Shown: positions 1 to 9,600 of the stretch, piece after piece
How the letters are laid out: each line of letters begins with the position of its first letter
Numbering within the stretch: position 1 is the first letter of the stretch
NCBI GenBank assembly: GCA_947561715.1
Contig: OX387205.1
Span: 6,701,001 to 6,765,000 of the forward strand
Length of the DNA stretch: 64,000 nucleotides
Direction: 5' to 3'
Source of the DNA: Ascidia mentula
Taxonomy: Eukaryota > Chordata > Ascidiacea > Phlebobranchia > Ascidiidae
Translations under genes and position numbers: made by a program
The notes under the pieces: generated by a model
Seen by the model: only the letters and a program-made list of their open reading frames with translations
The model's database searches: none
Told to the model about the DNA's origin: nothing

Positions 1-3000
1 TCACTGTCCTGTGATCGTCTTCGATGCGAAGATATGACACGGCGCCATACGCATACTTAGATGCGTCAGCGAAATGATGCAGTTGATACTTCAATGGAGG
101 TTTCAGTTCCGAAGACCTGAAGCAACGTGGAACGACAACATTGCTTAAGTGAGGCAACTCAGCAAGCCACCTCTTCCAGTTATCGGATATCAATTCCGGA
201 ATGCCGTCATCCCAATTCAGTTCCATTCTGCACAAGTCATGCAGCAATAACTTGGCCCTTGCTCGGTAGTTTGACTTTGAACCGAAATGCAAACCCAGAG
301 GGTCGTAAAGTGAACTGACAGCTGAAAGGATTCCTCTACGCGTGTGCGGCCTGCTCGGTAGTTTGACTTTGAACCGAAATGCATCCTCCGCAACAGACCA
401 ATGAACACCAAGGATTCTCTGTTGCGTAGCATTATCAAGGCAACGCGATTTCACAACCTTTGCTCGATCGTTTTCGGGAACCGACTCCAAAACGCGCTGT
501 TCGTTAGAAAGCCACTTTGTCAAGCGAAATCCTCCTCTGGCTAGCAGGTCTTTCAAACGAAGACGAACAGCGATAGCAGTTTCTATATCCTTGACGGATG
601 CGAGGCAGTCGTCCACATAAAAATTGCGCCGCAAAACGGATTCAACCTGTGGATCAAAGTTTTTACCGAATAAATCTGCGGTCTGCCTCAGACAGAAGGT
701 GGCGCAACTCGGAGAGGACGTTGCACCAAATAAGTGCACTTTCATCCGGTGAGGCGTCGGTGTACAGGTCAGATCTCCACCGGGCCACCAGAGAAATCGA
801 AGTGCATCGCGATCACGGGGTTCCACCCGAACCTGGTGGAACATTGCCTCGATGTCGGCAATCAAGGCAACTGGCTGACAGCGAAAACGGGTTAGCACGC
901 CAACCAAACTGTTTACAAAATCAGGACCTTGCATCAGTGCGTCGTTCAGTGAGACGCTTCTGCTTCGGGCAGCACAATCAAAGACCACACGAAGTTTGTC
1001 AGGCTTGTGTGCGTTAAATACTGGGTGGTGCGGCAAGTGCCAGATGCGATTGTCTGTCACGACCTTGTTGTCGGGAATTTCTTCAGCGTATCCTTTGGAT
1101 ATGTACGTTTGCACCGTGTCTACGTATCCCTTTCGCAGAACATCGTTGTTGGACAATCGCTTTTTCAAACCGACCAGCCGCTTTTCCGCCATCTGTTGAC
1201 TGGGTGGCAACTTTTCGATTCCAGGTCTCCAAGGTAATGGGAGCTCAAAATGTCCATCTTGATGCTTCACCGATGCCTTCATCATGTCATAAACAATTCG
1301 ATCTTCCCTGGATGTGGGCATGTCGAATACTGATGTCCCGTCGCCAAAGTCGCTCTTCCACAAACACTCTATCTCCCGTTGGAACATGACTTGTGCAACC
1401 TTTAGAAAACGGACATGTGCTTGGCTCCTTGCAGACGAACCAAGTGCGGGACCAAAGAGTGACCAGCCAAGAGATGTCTTTACAGCACAAGGGGTCCCCT
1501 GCGGTCCAGAACGTGTACACTGTACGTGGAAGGCTGCGGGGTTATCGGCTCCGATCAGTATCGTCACAGTTCCCCCTTCCAAACGACGCAGGGGCAACTC
1601 CTTGAGGTGATCGAACTCGGCAAGCTTCTTCGCATCAGGGATCCTATTCGGCGACACGGGAATTTTGTCGATGGATAGCACTTCCGGCAACAACAACGGC
1701 TCTCCGTCATCAAGCGGCATGACGGTGAAGGACACAGTGGAGCCTAGGTACACTCGCGATTGATCTGTCAGAGTGCTCAGACAAATCTTTCGATCCTTGG
1801 ATTGCAGACCAAGTTTATCAATCAGACCTTGTTCGCAAAACGTAGACGTAGAACCTTGATCAAGAAACGCGTACGTATTTACCTCGATGTCGTTGTGTCT
1901 GACCTTTACGGGAACGACGTTGAGGTAGACTCCGCAGTTGTCCGTTGTAGCTTTCATTATCGTTGCCGATTGTTCTACCGGCGGTGGCTTCGGGGCAGGG
2001 TTCTCAGTAATCTTGCCGGGTCGCCTCTTCTGAAAGGCGCCATGCAACTTTGTGTGGTGAAAAGTGCCAGTGCAACCCTCCACCGAGCATGGCTTGCGAA
2101 TCGTGCATTTCCCGCAACGATGACCTGAACAAAGACATTTAAAACACAAGCCATTTGTGACAACAAACTCGCGTCTTTCCTGGGGAGACATTCCGTCGAA
2201 TTTCGGGCACTTGGGCAAGTCGTGAGGCTTGTTACAGCACGCACAAGAAACGGGAGTAGGTAGGGTTTGACTTCGCGGCTGACTGGATCCTGACGACGAA
2301 ACGTTGTACGCAGCAGCACGAGAACCCTTCTTTACCGAAACAGGGACGGGGTTTTCGCGCACGCTTTCGTAGACTGCTTCGACACCGAACAACGAATTGG
2401 CGATACGCGATCGCTCCACGACAAAGTTTGTAAAGGCAAGATATCCAGCTTGGGATCCAGTCTCGTCGAGCACTTGAACGGAACGTTCGATCCACTTCTC
2501 TTGAAGCCGGAACGGCAGTTTTCGAATTAGCTGTCTTAACGTATCCAAGGAGTTCAAGCTCGCGTACTCCTCAATGTCTTCGAGTGAGCTGCGACACTTT
2601 TCTAAAAGGTCAGAAAATTCCATCAGGTCTTTTGGTCGACCTTGCTTGACTGGCGGAAATTGTTTGAGCCGACGTTCACATGCGTTGGCAATAATATGGG
2701 GTTGTCCGTAATCGTATTCAAGTCGGGAACGGGCTTTCGAGTATCCTGAGATCTTATCCTTGCTGTAGATCTCAAGTTTAGCAGCAATGAAGTCTTCGCA
2801 GAATTGCAACAAACAAACTAGCCGTGAATCTTGGGACTTCGTTCGGCTATGAACATGGGACTCAATAGCACGAACAAATGACCAGTAGTTCAACGGATCA
2901 CCATCAAACTTTCTGACCGCGGGCTGAGGCAAAACGATTCGCTGTTGTATGAAGTCCTCTTCTGGGACGTATCTACGCGACGGAGAGACAACATCCTGTA

Positions 3001-3652
3001 TGTTCGACGGAAAGGGATCAGGACCTTGATATGACTTAGCAACGGGTGCGCTGACAGATTGCGGGAAAAACGGCTTCGTATCCACGCAAGTTGGGTGTGA
3101 CCGTGGCACGACAGGGACAGCAGGTTGGTACGCATTTACCGGCGCAATATTTAACTCAGGTCGAAGCCCCCCGACAGAGGAACTTGTCACGGGAGGGTGT
3201 CTTGGGTCACACAGCAGGGGATCTCCAGCAATGGATTCTTCCTCCCACGCACGTACTTCAGCCTCGGCTATCTCAACCTCATCGTCGACCTGTTTTTTTC
3301 TTCGTTCAGCATCAAGTTCTGCTTTACGCCTTGCAAGGTCAGCATCAAGTTCTGCTCGACGCCTTGCAAGGTCAGCATCAAGTTCTGCTTGACGCCTTGC
3401 AAGTTCAGAATCTTCATTGACTTGACGCTGTGACACCCGAGCCAATTGAAGTTTAACACGAGCGGCTATTCTTTGACGGGTAATCGAGGAGGTGGAGGAA
3501 ACAGAGCTATGTACGTCAACATGTGAACTTGACGATCGGCTTGATATAGTCTTCCGACGCCCAGATGACTTCTTGGCCTTGGCAAACCACTCCGCCACAC
3601 GAGAATCGAGTTCACGTTTTGCGCGCTGGCAATCCTGTCTTGCTAGAGCCAT
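1..3652 (-). CDS. BEL/Pao Gag-Pol polyprotein, partial (runs off left edge)
   Basis: I read the minus frame through from ATG at 3652-3650 to position 2 and found no stop (1217 codons); an in-frame stop lies just upstream at 3667-3665. Visible in order: Gag coiled coil with 11-residue repeats (about 3414-3300); DUF1759-like core (about 2935-2330); zinc knuckles including a CX2CX4HX4C knuckle (about 2250-2090); DUF1758-like retropepsin with LDQGS (about 1880); RT with the IADIEAMFHQ motif (about 870-835) and FYVDD (around 624-610); connection with SSLYDPLG; and RNase H beginning HHFADAS (about 80-60). It would encode capsid/nucleocapsid, protease and reverse transcriptase activities for retrotransposition. 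The true Gag start is probably the ATG at 3879 in another frame. Between LYDPLG and AKLLL the usual residues are replaced by a patch copied from about 90 bp upstream. Confidence 0.92.
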   Translation of the reverse strand, partial: MALARQDCQRAKRELDSRVAEWFAKAKKSSGRRKTISSRSSSSHVDVHSSVSSTSSITRQRIAARVKLQLARVSQRQVNEDSELARRQAELDADLARRRAELDADLARRKAELDAERRKKQVDDEVEIAEAEVRAWEEESIAGDPLLCDPRHPPVTSSSVGGLRPELNIAPVNAYQPAVPVVPRSHPTCVDTKPFFPQSVSAPVAKSYQGPDPFPSNIQDVVSPSRRYVPEEDFIQQRIVLPQPAVRKFDGDPLNYWSFVRAIESHVHSRTKSQDSRLVCLLQFCEDFIAAKLEIYSKDKISGYSKARSRLEYDYGQPHIIANACERRLKQFPPVKQGRPKDLMEFSDLLEKCRSSLEDIEEYASLNSLDTLRQLIRKLPFRLQEKWIERSVQVLDETGSQAGYLAFTNFVVERSRIANSLFGVEAVYESVRENPVPVSVKKGSRAAAYNVSSSGSSQPRSQTLPTPVSCACCNKPHDLPKCPKFDGMSPQERREFVVTNGLCFKCLCSGHRCGKCTIRKPCSVEGCTGTFHHTKLHGAFQKRRPGKITENPAPKPPPVEQSATIMKATTDNCGVYLNVVPVKVRHNDIEVNTYAFLDQGSTSTFCEQGLIDKLGLQSKDRKICLSTLTDQSRVYLGSTVSFTVMPLDDGEPLLLPEVLSIDKIPVSPNRIPDAKKLAEFDHLKELPLRRLEGGTVTILIGADNPAAFHVQCTRSGPQGTPCAVKTSLGWSLFGPALGSSARSQAHVRFLKVAQVMFQREIECLWKSDFGDGTSVFDMPTSREDRIVYDMMKASVKHQDGHFELPLPWRPGIEKLPPSQQMAEKRLVGLKKRLSNNDVLRKGYVDTVQTYISKGYAEEIPDNKVVTDNRIWHLPHHPVFNAHKPDKLRVVFDCAARSRSVSLNDALMQGPDFVNSLVGVLTRFRCQPVALIADIEAMFHQVRVEPRDRDALRFLWWPGGDLTCTPTPHRMKVHLFGATSSPSCATFCLRQTADLFGKNFDPQVESVLRRNFYVDDCLASVKDIETAIAVRLRLKDLLARGGFRLTKWLSNEQRVLESVPENDRAKVVKSRCLDNATQQRILGVHWSVAEDAFRFKVKLPSRPHTRRGILSAVSSLYDPLGLHFGSKSNYRARAKLLLHDLCRMELNWDDGIPELISDNWKRWLAELPHLSNVVVPRCFRSSELKPPLKYQLHHFADASKYAYGAVSYLRIEDDHRTV
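3304..3414 (-). repeat. 33 bp tandem triplication in Gag coiled coil
   Basis: Three near-identical 33 bp units encode an 11-residue unit of the form LARR(Q/R/K)AELDAD. The units keep the frame and extend a charged heptad-like helix in Gag. Element 3 has a comparable but unrelated charged helix with a repeated HEKQ(Q/K)LE unit, so a long coiled coil seems to be a shared feature of this Gag type. Confidence 0.9.
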
Positions 3653-3879
3653 TCTTCGCTGTTTTCAGCAAGCGGCGCATAGGCATTAATCAGGTCGGAA
3701 AAACACTTTTTCTCCATCTGTGGCAGGTATTCCTTAACAAGAACAGCGTTGTCAATTTTCAGCATTAACTCTTCAATATGCAGGCAAGATTGTTGCCATG
3801 CGTGCGCGCAGCTGGATACCAGCAAAACCGCCGGGTCCTCGAATGTGGAAGACGAAGACGGTGAAGCAGGATCACACAT
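3643..3879 (-). CDS. BEL/Pao Gag N-terminal segment, element 1 (out of frame with the rest)
   Basis: An ATG at 3879-3877 opens a 78-codon frame that ends at TAG 3645-3643. The Ser-rich start is followed by a helical segment that resembles in position and character the N-terminal region of Gag in element 3 (start 59904), where it is continuous with the coiled coil. Here the continuation lies in the Gag-Pol frame opening at 3652, which overlaps this frame by 10 bases. The simplest reading is a small indel near 3645 that broke one long Gag-Pol frame. Stop-start coupled reinitiation or ribosomal slippage at the overlap is possible but unsupported. Confidence 0.75.
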   Translation of the reverse strand: MCDPASPSSSSTFEDPAVLLVSSCAHAWQQSCLHIEELMLKIDNAVLVKEYLPQMEKKCFSDLINAYAPLAENSEEWL

Positions 3880-3895
3880 TTCGAATGGTAATAAA

Positions 3896-4052
3896 TCCCA
3901 ATGGTAATAAATCCAAATGGTTCGAAACGGACTGAGAATAAATCCAATAATTCAAAACGGGCTGAGAATAAATCCAATAATTCGAAACGGGCTGAGAATA
4001 AATCCAGATAGTTCGAAACGGGCTGAGAATAAATCCAGATAGTTCGAAACGA
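3896..4052 (-). repeat. Leader tandem repeats (30-31 bp, about 4 copies, plus a short 17 bp pair)
   Basis: Between the LTR and the Gag start, a 30-31 bp unit holding TTCGAAACGG and CTGAGAATAAATCC (plus strand) recurs about four times. It is followed toward gag by two copies of a 17 bp unit with AATGGTAATAAATCC. There is no coding potential worth naming. The position corresponds to the untranslated leader, where primer binding and packaging signals would be expected. I could not identify a convincing tRNA-complementary primer-binding site beginning with TGG. Confidence 0.85.
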
Positions 4053-4548
4053 TGTTGCGCTGCCCTTGGCAGTCAGACGGGCGTGACTGGTTGCGCCCGG
4101 ACAGTGCAACAGACGAGTTTTCCTCAATGGTTCTTAACGCACACGCTTCTTCTTCAAAAGGAACGGTTCAACTTTATTCAAAGACGCTGCGGTTTCTACA
4201 CAACACGCGTTGAATTAGCGACCAAAAACATTGAAATTAAATGCACAATTTCTTACCGAACTATTTTGGAACCAGTCACAAAAACATCGGCTTCTTCCCA
4301 ATCAATAACACAGCAGGAAACAACGTTAGCAGATTCAACTTGCACTTAAATTGCCTTAATTTATCTTATTCAAATAGAACATAATATTAGTTTCATACAG
4401 CAGAAAACTAACCAGGACAAAACTCAGTTAACAACAGTACAGGCAGGCACTGGGGTTCTACGGGAACAACGGTATTTGTGACGTAACAACGGTACATTGT
4501 GCTGACGTCAATTATCAATACATCACATAAAACAGTGGCGATGTAACA
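4053..4548 (-). repeat. 5' LTR of element 1
   Basis: On the minus strand the segment starts TGTTACATCG and ends GCGCAACA, giving the usual TGT...ACA termini. It lies at the expected distance upstream of gag. It contains AATAAA at 4178-4173 (minus) and a splice-donor-like TCGGTAAG at 4259-4252, a motif also found in the other two LTRs here. Its first nine bases are identical to those of the LTRs of elements 2 and 3. The boundary with the leader is inferred from the termini; the 3' LTR that would confirm it is outside the window. Confidence 0.72.
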
Positions 4549-4589
4549 GCCATCATAGGGCGCGTTACAAATACAAAATAAAGCCTTAC
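4549..4589 (-). other. Intron remnant between exon donor and LTR of element 1
   Basis: The segment runs from the GTAAGG donor at 4589 to the first base of the LTR at 4548. If element 1 inserted here, the bases next to the LTR (4549-4553, GCCAT) are one copy of the target-site duplication; the other would lie beyond the 3' LTR, left of the window. Confidence 0.5.
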
Positions 4590-5119
4590 CGAAAGGCGTT
4601 TTGGGCTGTGTGGACAACTTCGGTGATGGTTCGCAACAATTACGTTGTTTGAAATACGACTGTGCCGTTTTGCGAAATGATTTATCTTCTAGCCAAAACT
4701 TTTTTACTTTCATCCTGTTTTTTTCATTTACTGGAAGTTTGCAATGTTTCAAAACTGCTTTTACGGCCTTGTATGGTAGTTTTAACTCGTGGGGGTGTTC
4801 TTGTAGGCACTCCACTAAAGATGGTAATGCGGCGTAAAACAAACTTTGCTTTTGGTAACCTGGGCTATGTGGAAAAAGAGCAAGACGTTGAATCAATGTG
4901 TTTTGTAATTTATGGACTTCACAAAAATTGAGCAACTTTTTAAATCGCCTGTTAACTTGCATTCCGGGCCAAAGATCGTTGGAACGATGAAAGTTCAAAC
5001 GACTTTTCGTGGTAAACTTTTTCAATCGATGTAAACGCAAGTACTTACAAATTGTGTCAAATTTTTTCATTGCAAGTTTTACACCGTGAACCACCGGTGA
5101 GGACCAGGCGACAAGACAA
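4590..5119 (-). CDS. Probable internal exon of an unrecognised host gene
   Basis: The minus strand has an acceptor-like pyrimidine tract and CTGCAG ending at 5120, an open frame from there (first ATG at 5070), and a good donor, G|GTAAGG, after 4590. The frame encodes about 176 residues, basic and leucine-rich, with 'FCEVHKLQNTLIQRLALF' and 'AALPSLVECLQEH' in the middle. It is predicted mostly helical, with no transmembrane segment or signal peptide. I do not recognise the family. The frame continues past the donor into intron and LTR (to a stop near 4408), but that part looks unlike protein and is probably not translated. Element 1 begins only 41 bases beyond the donor, so it lies in the intron. 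Alternatives are a single-exon gene starting at 5070, or a pseudo-exon. Confidence 0.5.
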
Positions 5120-5440
5120 CTGCAGCGGCGTTAAAAAAAACGAACCGGGAATGCCACTATTTCGACTGTTTTTCCGATTTCGAGTTAATCGCCGGATTCC
5201 GGAAACAAAACCAAAGCTGCTTAAGGCGAAACAACAAATGTACCCAAACCCAACCGAACACAGGCAGTATTGCATAAAAAACAGATAGAACATCAAAAAA
5301 CTGAAGATAGTACAAATACCTCGCTTGAGGACATCGAACACAAATCAAAACAACTTTCCTGTTCCATGAACTGCCTTAACAGACGCACCCTTTGCAGATT
5401 CACTGTCGACTTTGCCTGCAGTACGAACTGCCTTAGCAGA
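5120..5440. other. Intergenic or intronic sequence without recognised features
   Basis: Short ORFs occur on both strands but none has a recognisable domain. An imperfect 19 bp direct repeat (5368-5386 and 5425-5443, GAACTGCCTTARCAGACGC) is the only structure noted; its second copy abuts the 207 bp minisatellite. The pyrimidine tract and CTGCAG at its left edge would be the acceptor of the exon at 4590-5119. Confidence 0.6.
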
Positions 5441-6490
5441 CGCCTATACAAGAGACCTTGTCGCCAAGGTATAAGCGGGCAATGACCTCTTGTCGTCACA
5501 GGCGGTGACCTGCAGTTAAGTTCATTTCGCTGGGAAATTTAAAATGAGTTGGTATTTTAACTTATACCACGTTCATCAGCAGGCCTCAGGCAAACCCTGT
5601 GCAAAATTTAAAAAAAAATCTTATGTCCCGGAAAGGTTTCAAATGTTCGCCTATACAAGAGACCTTGTCGCCAAACTGTACGCGGGAAATGGGCTCTATG
5701 TCGTCACAGTCGTTGACCTGCGGTTAAATCCATTTCGCTGGGAAATTTGAAATGAGTTGGTATTTTAACTTATACCACGTTCATCAGCAGGCTCCAGACA
5801 AGCCCTGCGCAAAATTTAAAAAAATCCTATGTCCCGGACAGGTTTCAAATGTTCGCCTATACAAGAGACCTTGTCGCCAAGGTATAAGCGGGCAATGACC
5901 TCTATTTCGTCACAGTCGTTGACCTGCGGTTAAATCCATTTCGCTGGGAAATTCAAAATGAGTTGGTATTTTAACTTATACCATGGTCATCAGCAGGCCC
6001 CAGGCAAACCCTGTGCAAAATTTAAAAAAAATGCTATGTCCCGGACAGGTTTCAAATGTTCGCCTATACAAGAGACCTTGTCGCCAAGGTATAAGCGGGC
6101 AATGACCTCTATTTCGTCACAGTCGTTGACCTGCGGTTAAATCCATTTCGCTGGGAAATTTGAAATGAGTTGGTATTTTAACTTATACAACGTTCATCAG
6201 CAGGCTCCAGGAAAGCCCTGTGCAAAATTCAAAAAAAATCCTATGTCCCGGAAAGGTTTCAAATGTTCGCCTATACAAGAGACCTTGTCGCCAAGGTATA
6301 AACGGGCAACGACCTCTACTTCGTCACAGTCGGTGACCTGCGGTTAAATCCATTTCGCTGGGAAATTTGAAATGAGTTGGTATTTTAACTTATACAACGT
6401 TCATCAGCAGGCTCCAGGAAAGCCCTGTGCAAAATTTAAAAAAATTTTATGGCCCGGAAAGGTTTCAAATGTTCGCCTATATCAAGCGAC
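5441..6490 (+). repeat. 207 bp minisatellite, about 5 copies
   Basis: The landmark ATGAGTTGGTATTTTAAC occurs at 5544, 5752, 5958, 6165 and 6372, giving spacings of 208, 206, 207 and 207 bp. Units are highly similar but carry small indels in an A-run and scattered substitutions. The period is divisible by three, so 60-68 codon frames appear in each unit, but those frames stop within each unit and are disrupted by indels; I do not call genes. No similarity to the 138 bp satellite was seen. The array ends near 6490 where homology to CGCCTATACAAG degrades. Confidence 0.93.
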
Positions 6491-6613
6491 TACACCACTA
6501 TCTGCCTGAAACATGATCGCATAAAATTTACAAGTTTTGTGACCTTAAAGTATATCTTATGTGAACGAATATTGTTAGATTCGATAGCAAAGGTATGTTA
6601 AAGTTACACTTGA
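6491..6613. other. Single-copy spacer between the two arrays
   Basis: About 120 bp of AT-rich sequence shows no similarity to either array and no ORF of note. The 138 bp satellite begins at about 6614 with GTTTTCCAATGTATAATA, in the middle of a monomer, so the junction is abrupt. Confidence 0.7.
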
Positions 6614-9600
6614 TGTTTTCCAATGTATAATAAAACTTGTACTGAAAAAAAATGTTTTTTATCGAAAAGTCATTTAATGCAAAATGGACAAGTGCTGTAA
6701 TCGCACAGTTATATACGTTGTGCAACCGCAAAAGCAATACTGGAGTACCGGTGTTTTCCAATGTATAATAAAACTTGTACGGAAAAAAAATGTTTTTTAT
6801 CGAAAAGTCATATACTGCAAAATGGACAAGTGCTGAAATCGCACAGTTACATACGTTGTGCAACCGCAAAAGCGATATTGGAGTACCGGTGTTTTCCACT
6901 GTATAATAAAACTTGTGCAGAAAAAAAATATTTTTTGTCGAAAAGTCATTTAATGCAAAATGGACAAGTGCTGTAATCGCACAGTTACATACGTTGTGCA
7001 ACCGCAAAAGCAATACTGGAGTACCGGTGTTTTCCAATGTATAACAAAACTTGTTCCAAAAAAAAATTTTTTGTCGAAAAGTCATACACTGCAAAATGGA
7101 CAAGTGCTGAAATCGCACAGTTACATACGTTGTGCAACCGCAAAAGCAATACTGGAGTACCGGTGTTTTCCACTGTATAATAAAACTTGGACGGCAAAAA
7201 AATATTTGTTATCCAAAAGTCATATAATGCAAAATGGACAAGTGCTGTAATCGCACAGTTACATACGTTGTGCAACCGCAAAAGCAATACTGGAGTACCG
7301 GTGTTTTCCAATGTACAATAAAACTTGTACTGAAAAAAAATATTTTTTATCGAAAAGTCATAGAATGCAAAATGGACAAGTGCTGAAATCGCACAGTTAC
7401 ATACGTTGTGCAACCGCAAAAGCGATACTGGAGTACCGGTGTTTTCCAATGTATTATAAAACTTGTAATAAAAAAACAACTTTTTATCGAAAAGTCATAT
7501 ACTGCAAAATGGACAAGTGCTGAAATCGCACAGTTACATACGTTGTGCAACCGCAAAAGCAATACTGGAGTACCGGTGTTTTCCAATGTGTAATAAAACT
7601 TGTACTGAAAAAAAACATTTTTTATCCAAAAGTCATATACTGCAAAGTGGACAAGTGCTGAAATCGCACAGTTACATACGTTGTGCAACCGCAAAAGCAA
7701 TACTGGAGTACCGGTGTTTTCCAATGTATAATAAAACTTGTACGGAAAAAAAATGTTTTTTATCGAAAAGTCATATACTGCAAAATGGACAAGTGCTGAA
7801 ATCGCACAGTTACATACGTTGTGCAACCGCAAAAGCGATATTGGAGTACCGGTGTTTTCCACTGTATAATAAAACTTGTGCAGAAAAAAAATATTTTTTG
7901 TCGAAAAGTCATTTAATGCAAAATGGACAAGTGCTGTAATCGCACAGTTACATACGTTGTGCAACCGCAAAAGCAATACTGGAGTACCGGTGTTTTCCAA
8001 TGTATAACAAAACTTGTTCCAAAAAAAAATTTTTTGTCGAAAAGTCATACACTGCAAAATGGACAAGTGCTGAAATCGCACAGTTACATACGTTGTGCAA
8101 CCGCAAAAGCAATACTGGAGTACCGGTGTTTTCCACTGTATAATAAAACTTGGACGGCAAAAAAATATTTGTTATCCAAAAGTCATATAATGCAAAATGG
8201 ACAAGTGCTGTAATCGCACAGTTACATACGTTGTGCAACCGCAAAAGCAATACTGGAGTACCGGTGTTTTCCAATGTACAATAAAACTTGTACTGAAAAA
8301 AAATATTTTTTATCGAAAAGTCATAGAATGCAAAATGGACAAGTGCTGAAATCGCACAGTTACATACGTTGTGCAACCGCAAAAGCGATACTGGAGTACC
8401 GGTGTTTTCCAATGTATTATAAAACTTGTAATAAAAAAACAATTTTTTGTCGAAAAGTCATTTAATGCAAAATGGACAAGTGCTGTAATCGCACAGTTAC
8501 ATACGTTGTGCAACCGCAAAAGCAATACTGGAGTACCGGTGTTTTCCAATGTATAACAAAACTTGTTCCAAAAAAAAATTTTTTGTCGAAAAGTCATATA
8601 CTGCAAAATGGACAAGTGCTGAAATCGCACAGTTACATACGTTGTGCAACCGCAAAAGCAATACTGGAGTACCGGTGTTTTCCAATGTGTAATAAAACTT
8701 GTACTGAAAAAAAACATTTTTTATCCAAAAGTCATATACTGCAAAGTGGACAAGTGCTGAAATCGCACAGTTACATACGTTGTGCAACCGCAAAAGCAAT
8801 ACTGGAGTACCGGTGTTTTCCACTGTATAATAAAACTTGGACAGGAAAAAAATATTTTTTATCGAAAAGTCATACAATGCGAAATGGACAAGTGCTGTAA
8901 TCGCACAGTTACATACGTTGTGCAACCGCAAAAGCAATACTGGAGTACCGGTGTTTTCCAATGTATAATAAAACTTGTACTGAAAAAAAATATTTTTTAT
9001 CGAAAAGTCATAGAATGCAAAATGGACAAGTGCTGAAATCGCACAGTTACATACGTTGTGCAACCGCAAAAGCGATACTGGAGTACCGGTGTTTTCCAAT
9101 GTATTATAAAACTTGTAATAAAAAAACAACTTTTTATCGAAAAGTCATATACTGCAAAATGGACAAGTGCTGAAATCGCACAGTTACATACGTTGTGCAA
9201 CCGCAAAAGCAATACTGGAGTACCGGTGTTTTCCAATGTGTAATAAAACTTGTACTGAAAAAAAACATTTTTATCCAAAAGTCATATACTGCAAAGTGGA
9301 CAAGTGCTGAAATCGCACAGTTACATACGTTGTGCAACCGCAAAAGCAATACTGGAGTACCGGTGTTTTCCACTGTATAATAAAACTTGGACAGGAAAAA
9401 AATATTTTTTATCGAAAAGTCATACAATGCGAAATGGACAAGTGCTGTAATCGCACAGTTACATACGTTGTGCAACCGCAAAAGCAATACTGGAGTACCG
9501 GTGTTTTCCAATGTATAACAAAACTTGTTCCAAAAAAAAATTTTTTGTCGAAAAGTCATATACTGCAAAATGGACAAGTGCTGAAATCGCACAGTTACAT

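Larger units (their letters stand above)
1..4548 (-). mobile_element. BEL/Pao LTR retrotransposon, element 1 (5' part)
   Basis: The element reads right to left: LTR (4548 to 4053), leader with tandem repeats (4052 to 3880), Gag N-terminus (3879 to 3643), then Gag-Pol (3652 to beyond position 1). The domain order seen is coiled-coil Gag, DUF1759-like Gag core, zinc knuckles, DUF1758-like aspartic protease, RT and the start of RNase H, which is characteristic of BEL/Pao. Integrase and the 3' LTR would lie left of the window. Two lesions or oddities are visible: a one-base frame change at the Gag N-terminus and a 32 bp templated patch in the RT/RNase H connection. Otherwise there is no stop in 1217 codons, so the copy is fairly young. 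Confidence 0.93.

Noticed and set aside
598..1610. Plus-strand ORFs over the left retroelement (for example 598-1017 and 1314-1610)
   Set aside because: They are antisense shadows of the continuous minus-strand Gag-Pol frame, which carries RT motifs and has no stop.
4408..4589. Extension of the host ORF past the GGTAAGG donor
   Set aside because: The frame crosses the start of the LTR of element 1 at 4548, so this part would be a chance read-through into the transposon.
5544..6347. Sixty-codon ORFs starting MSWYFNLY in the 207 bp repeats
   Set aside because: They recur once per unit, with frame changes after small A-run indels, and lack any domain.
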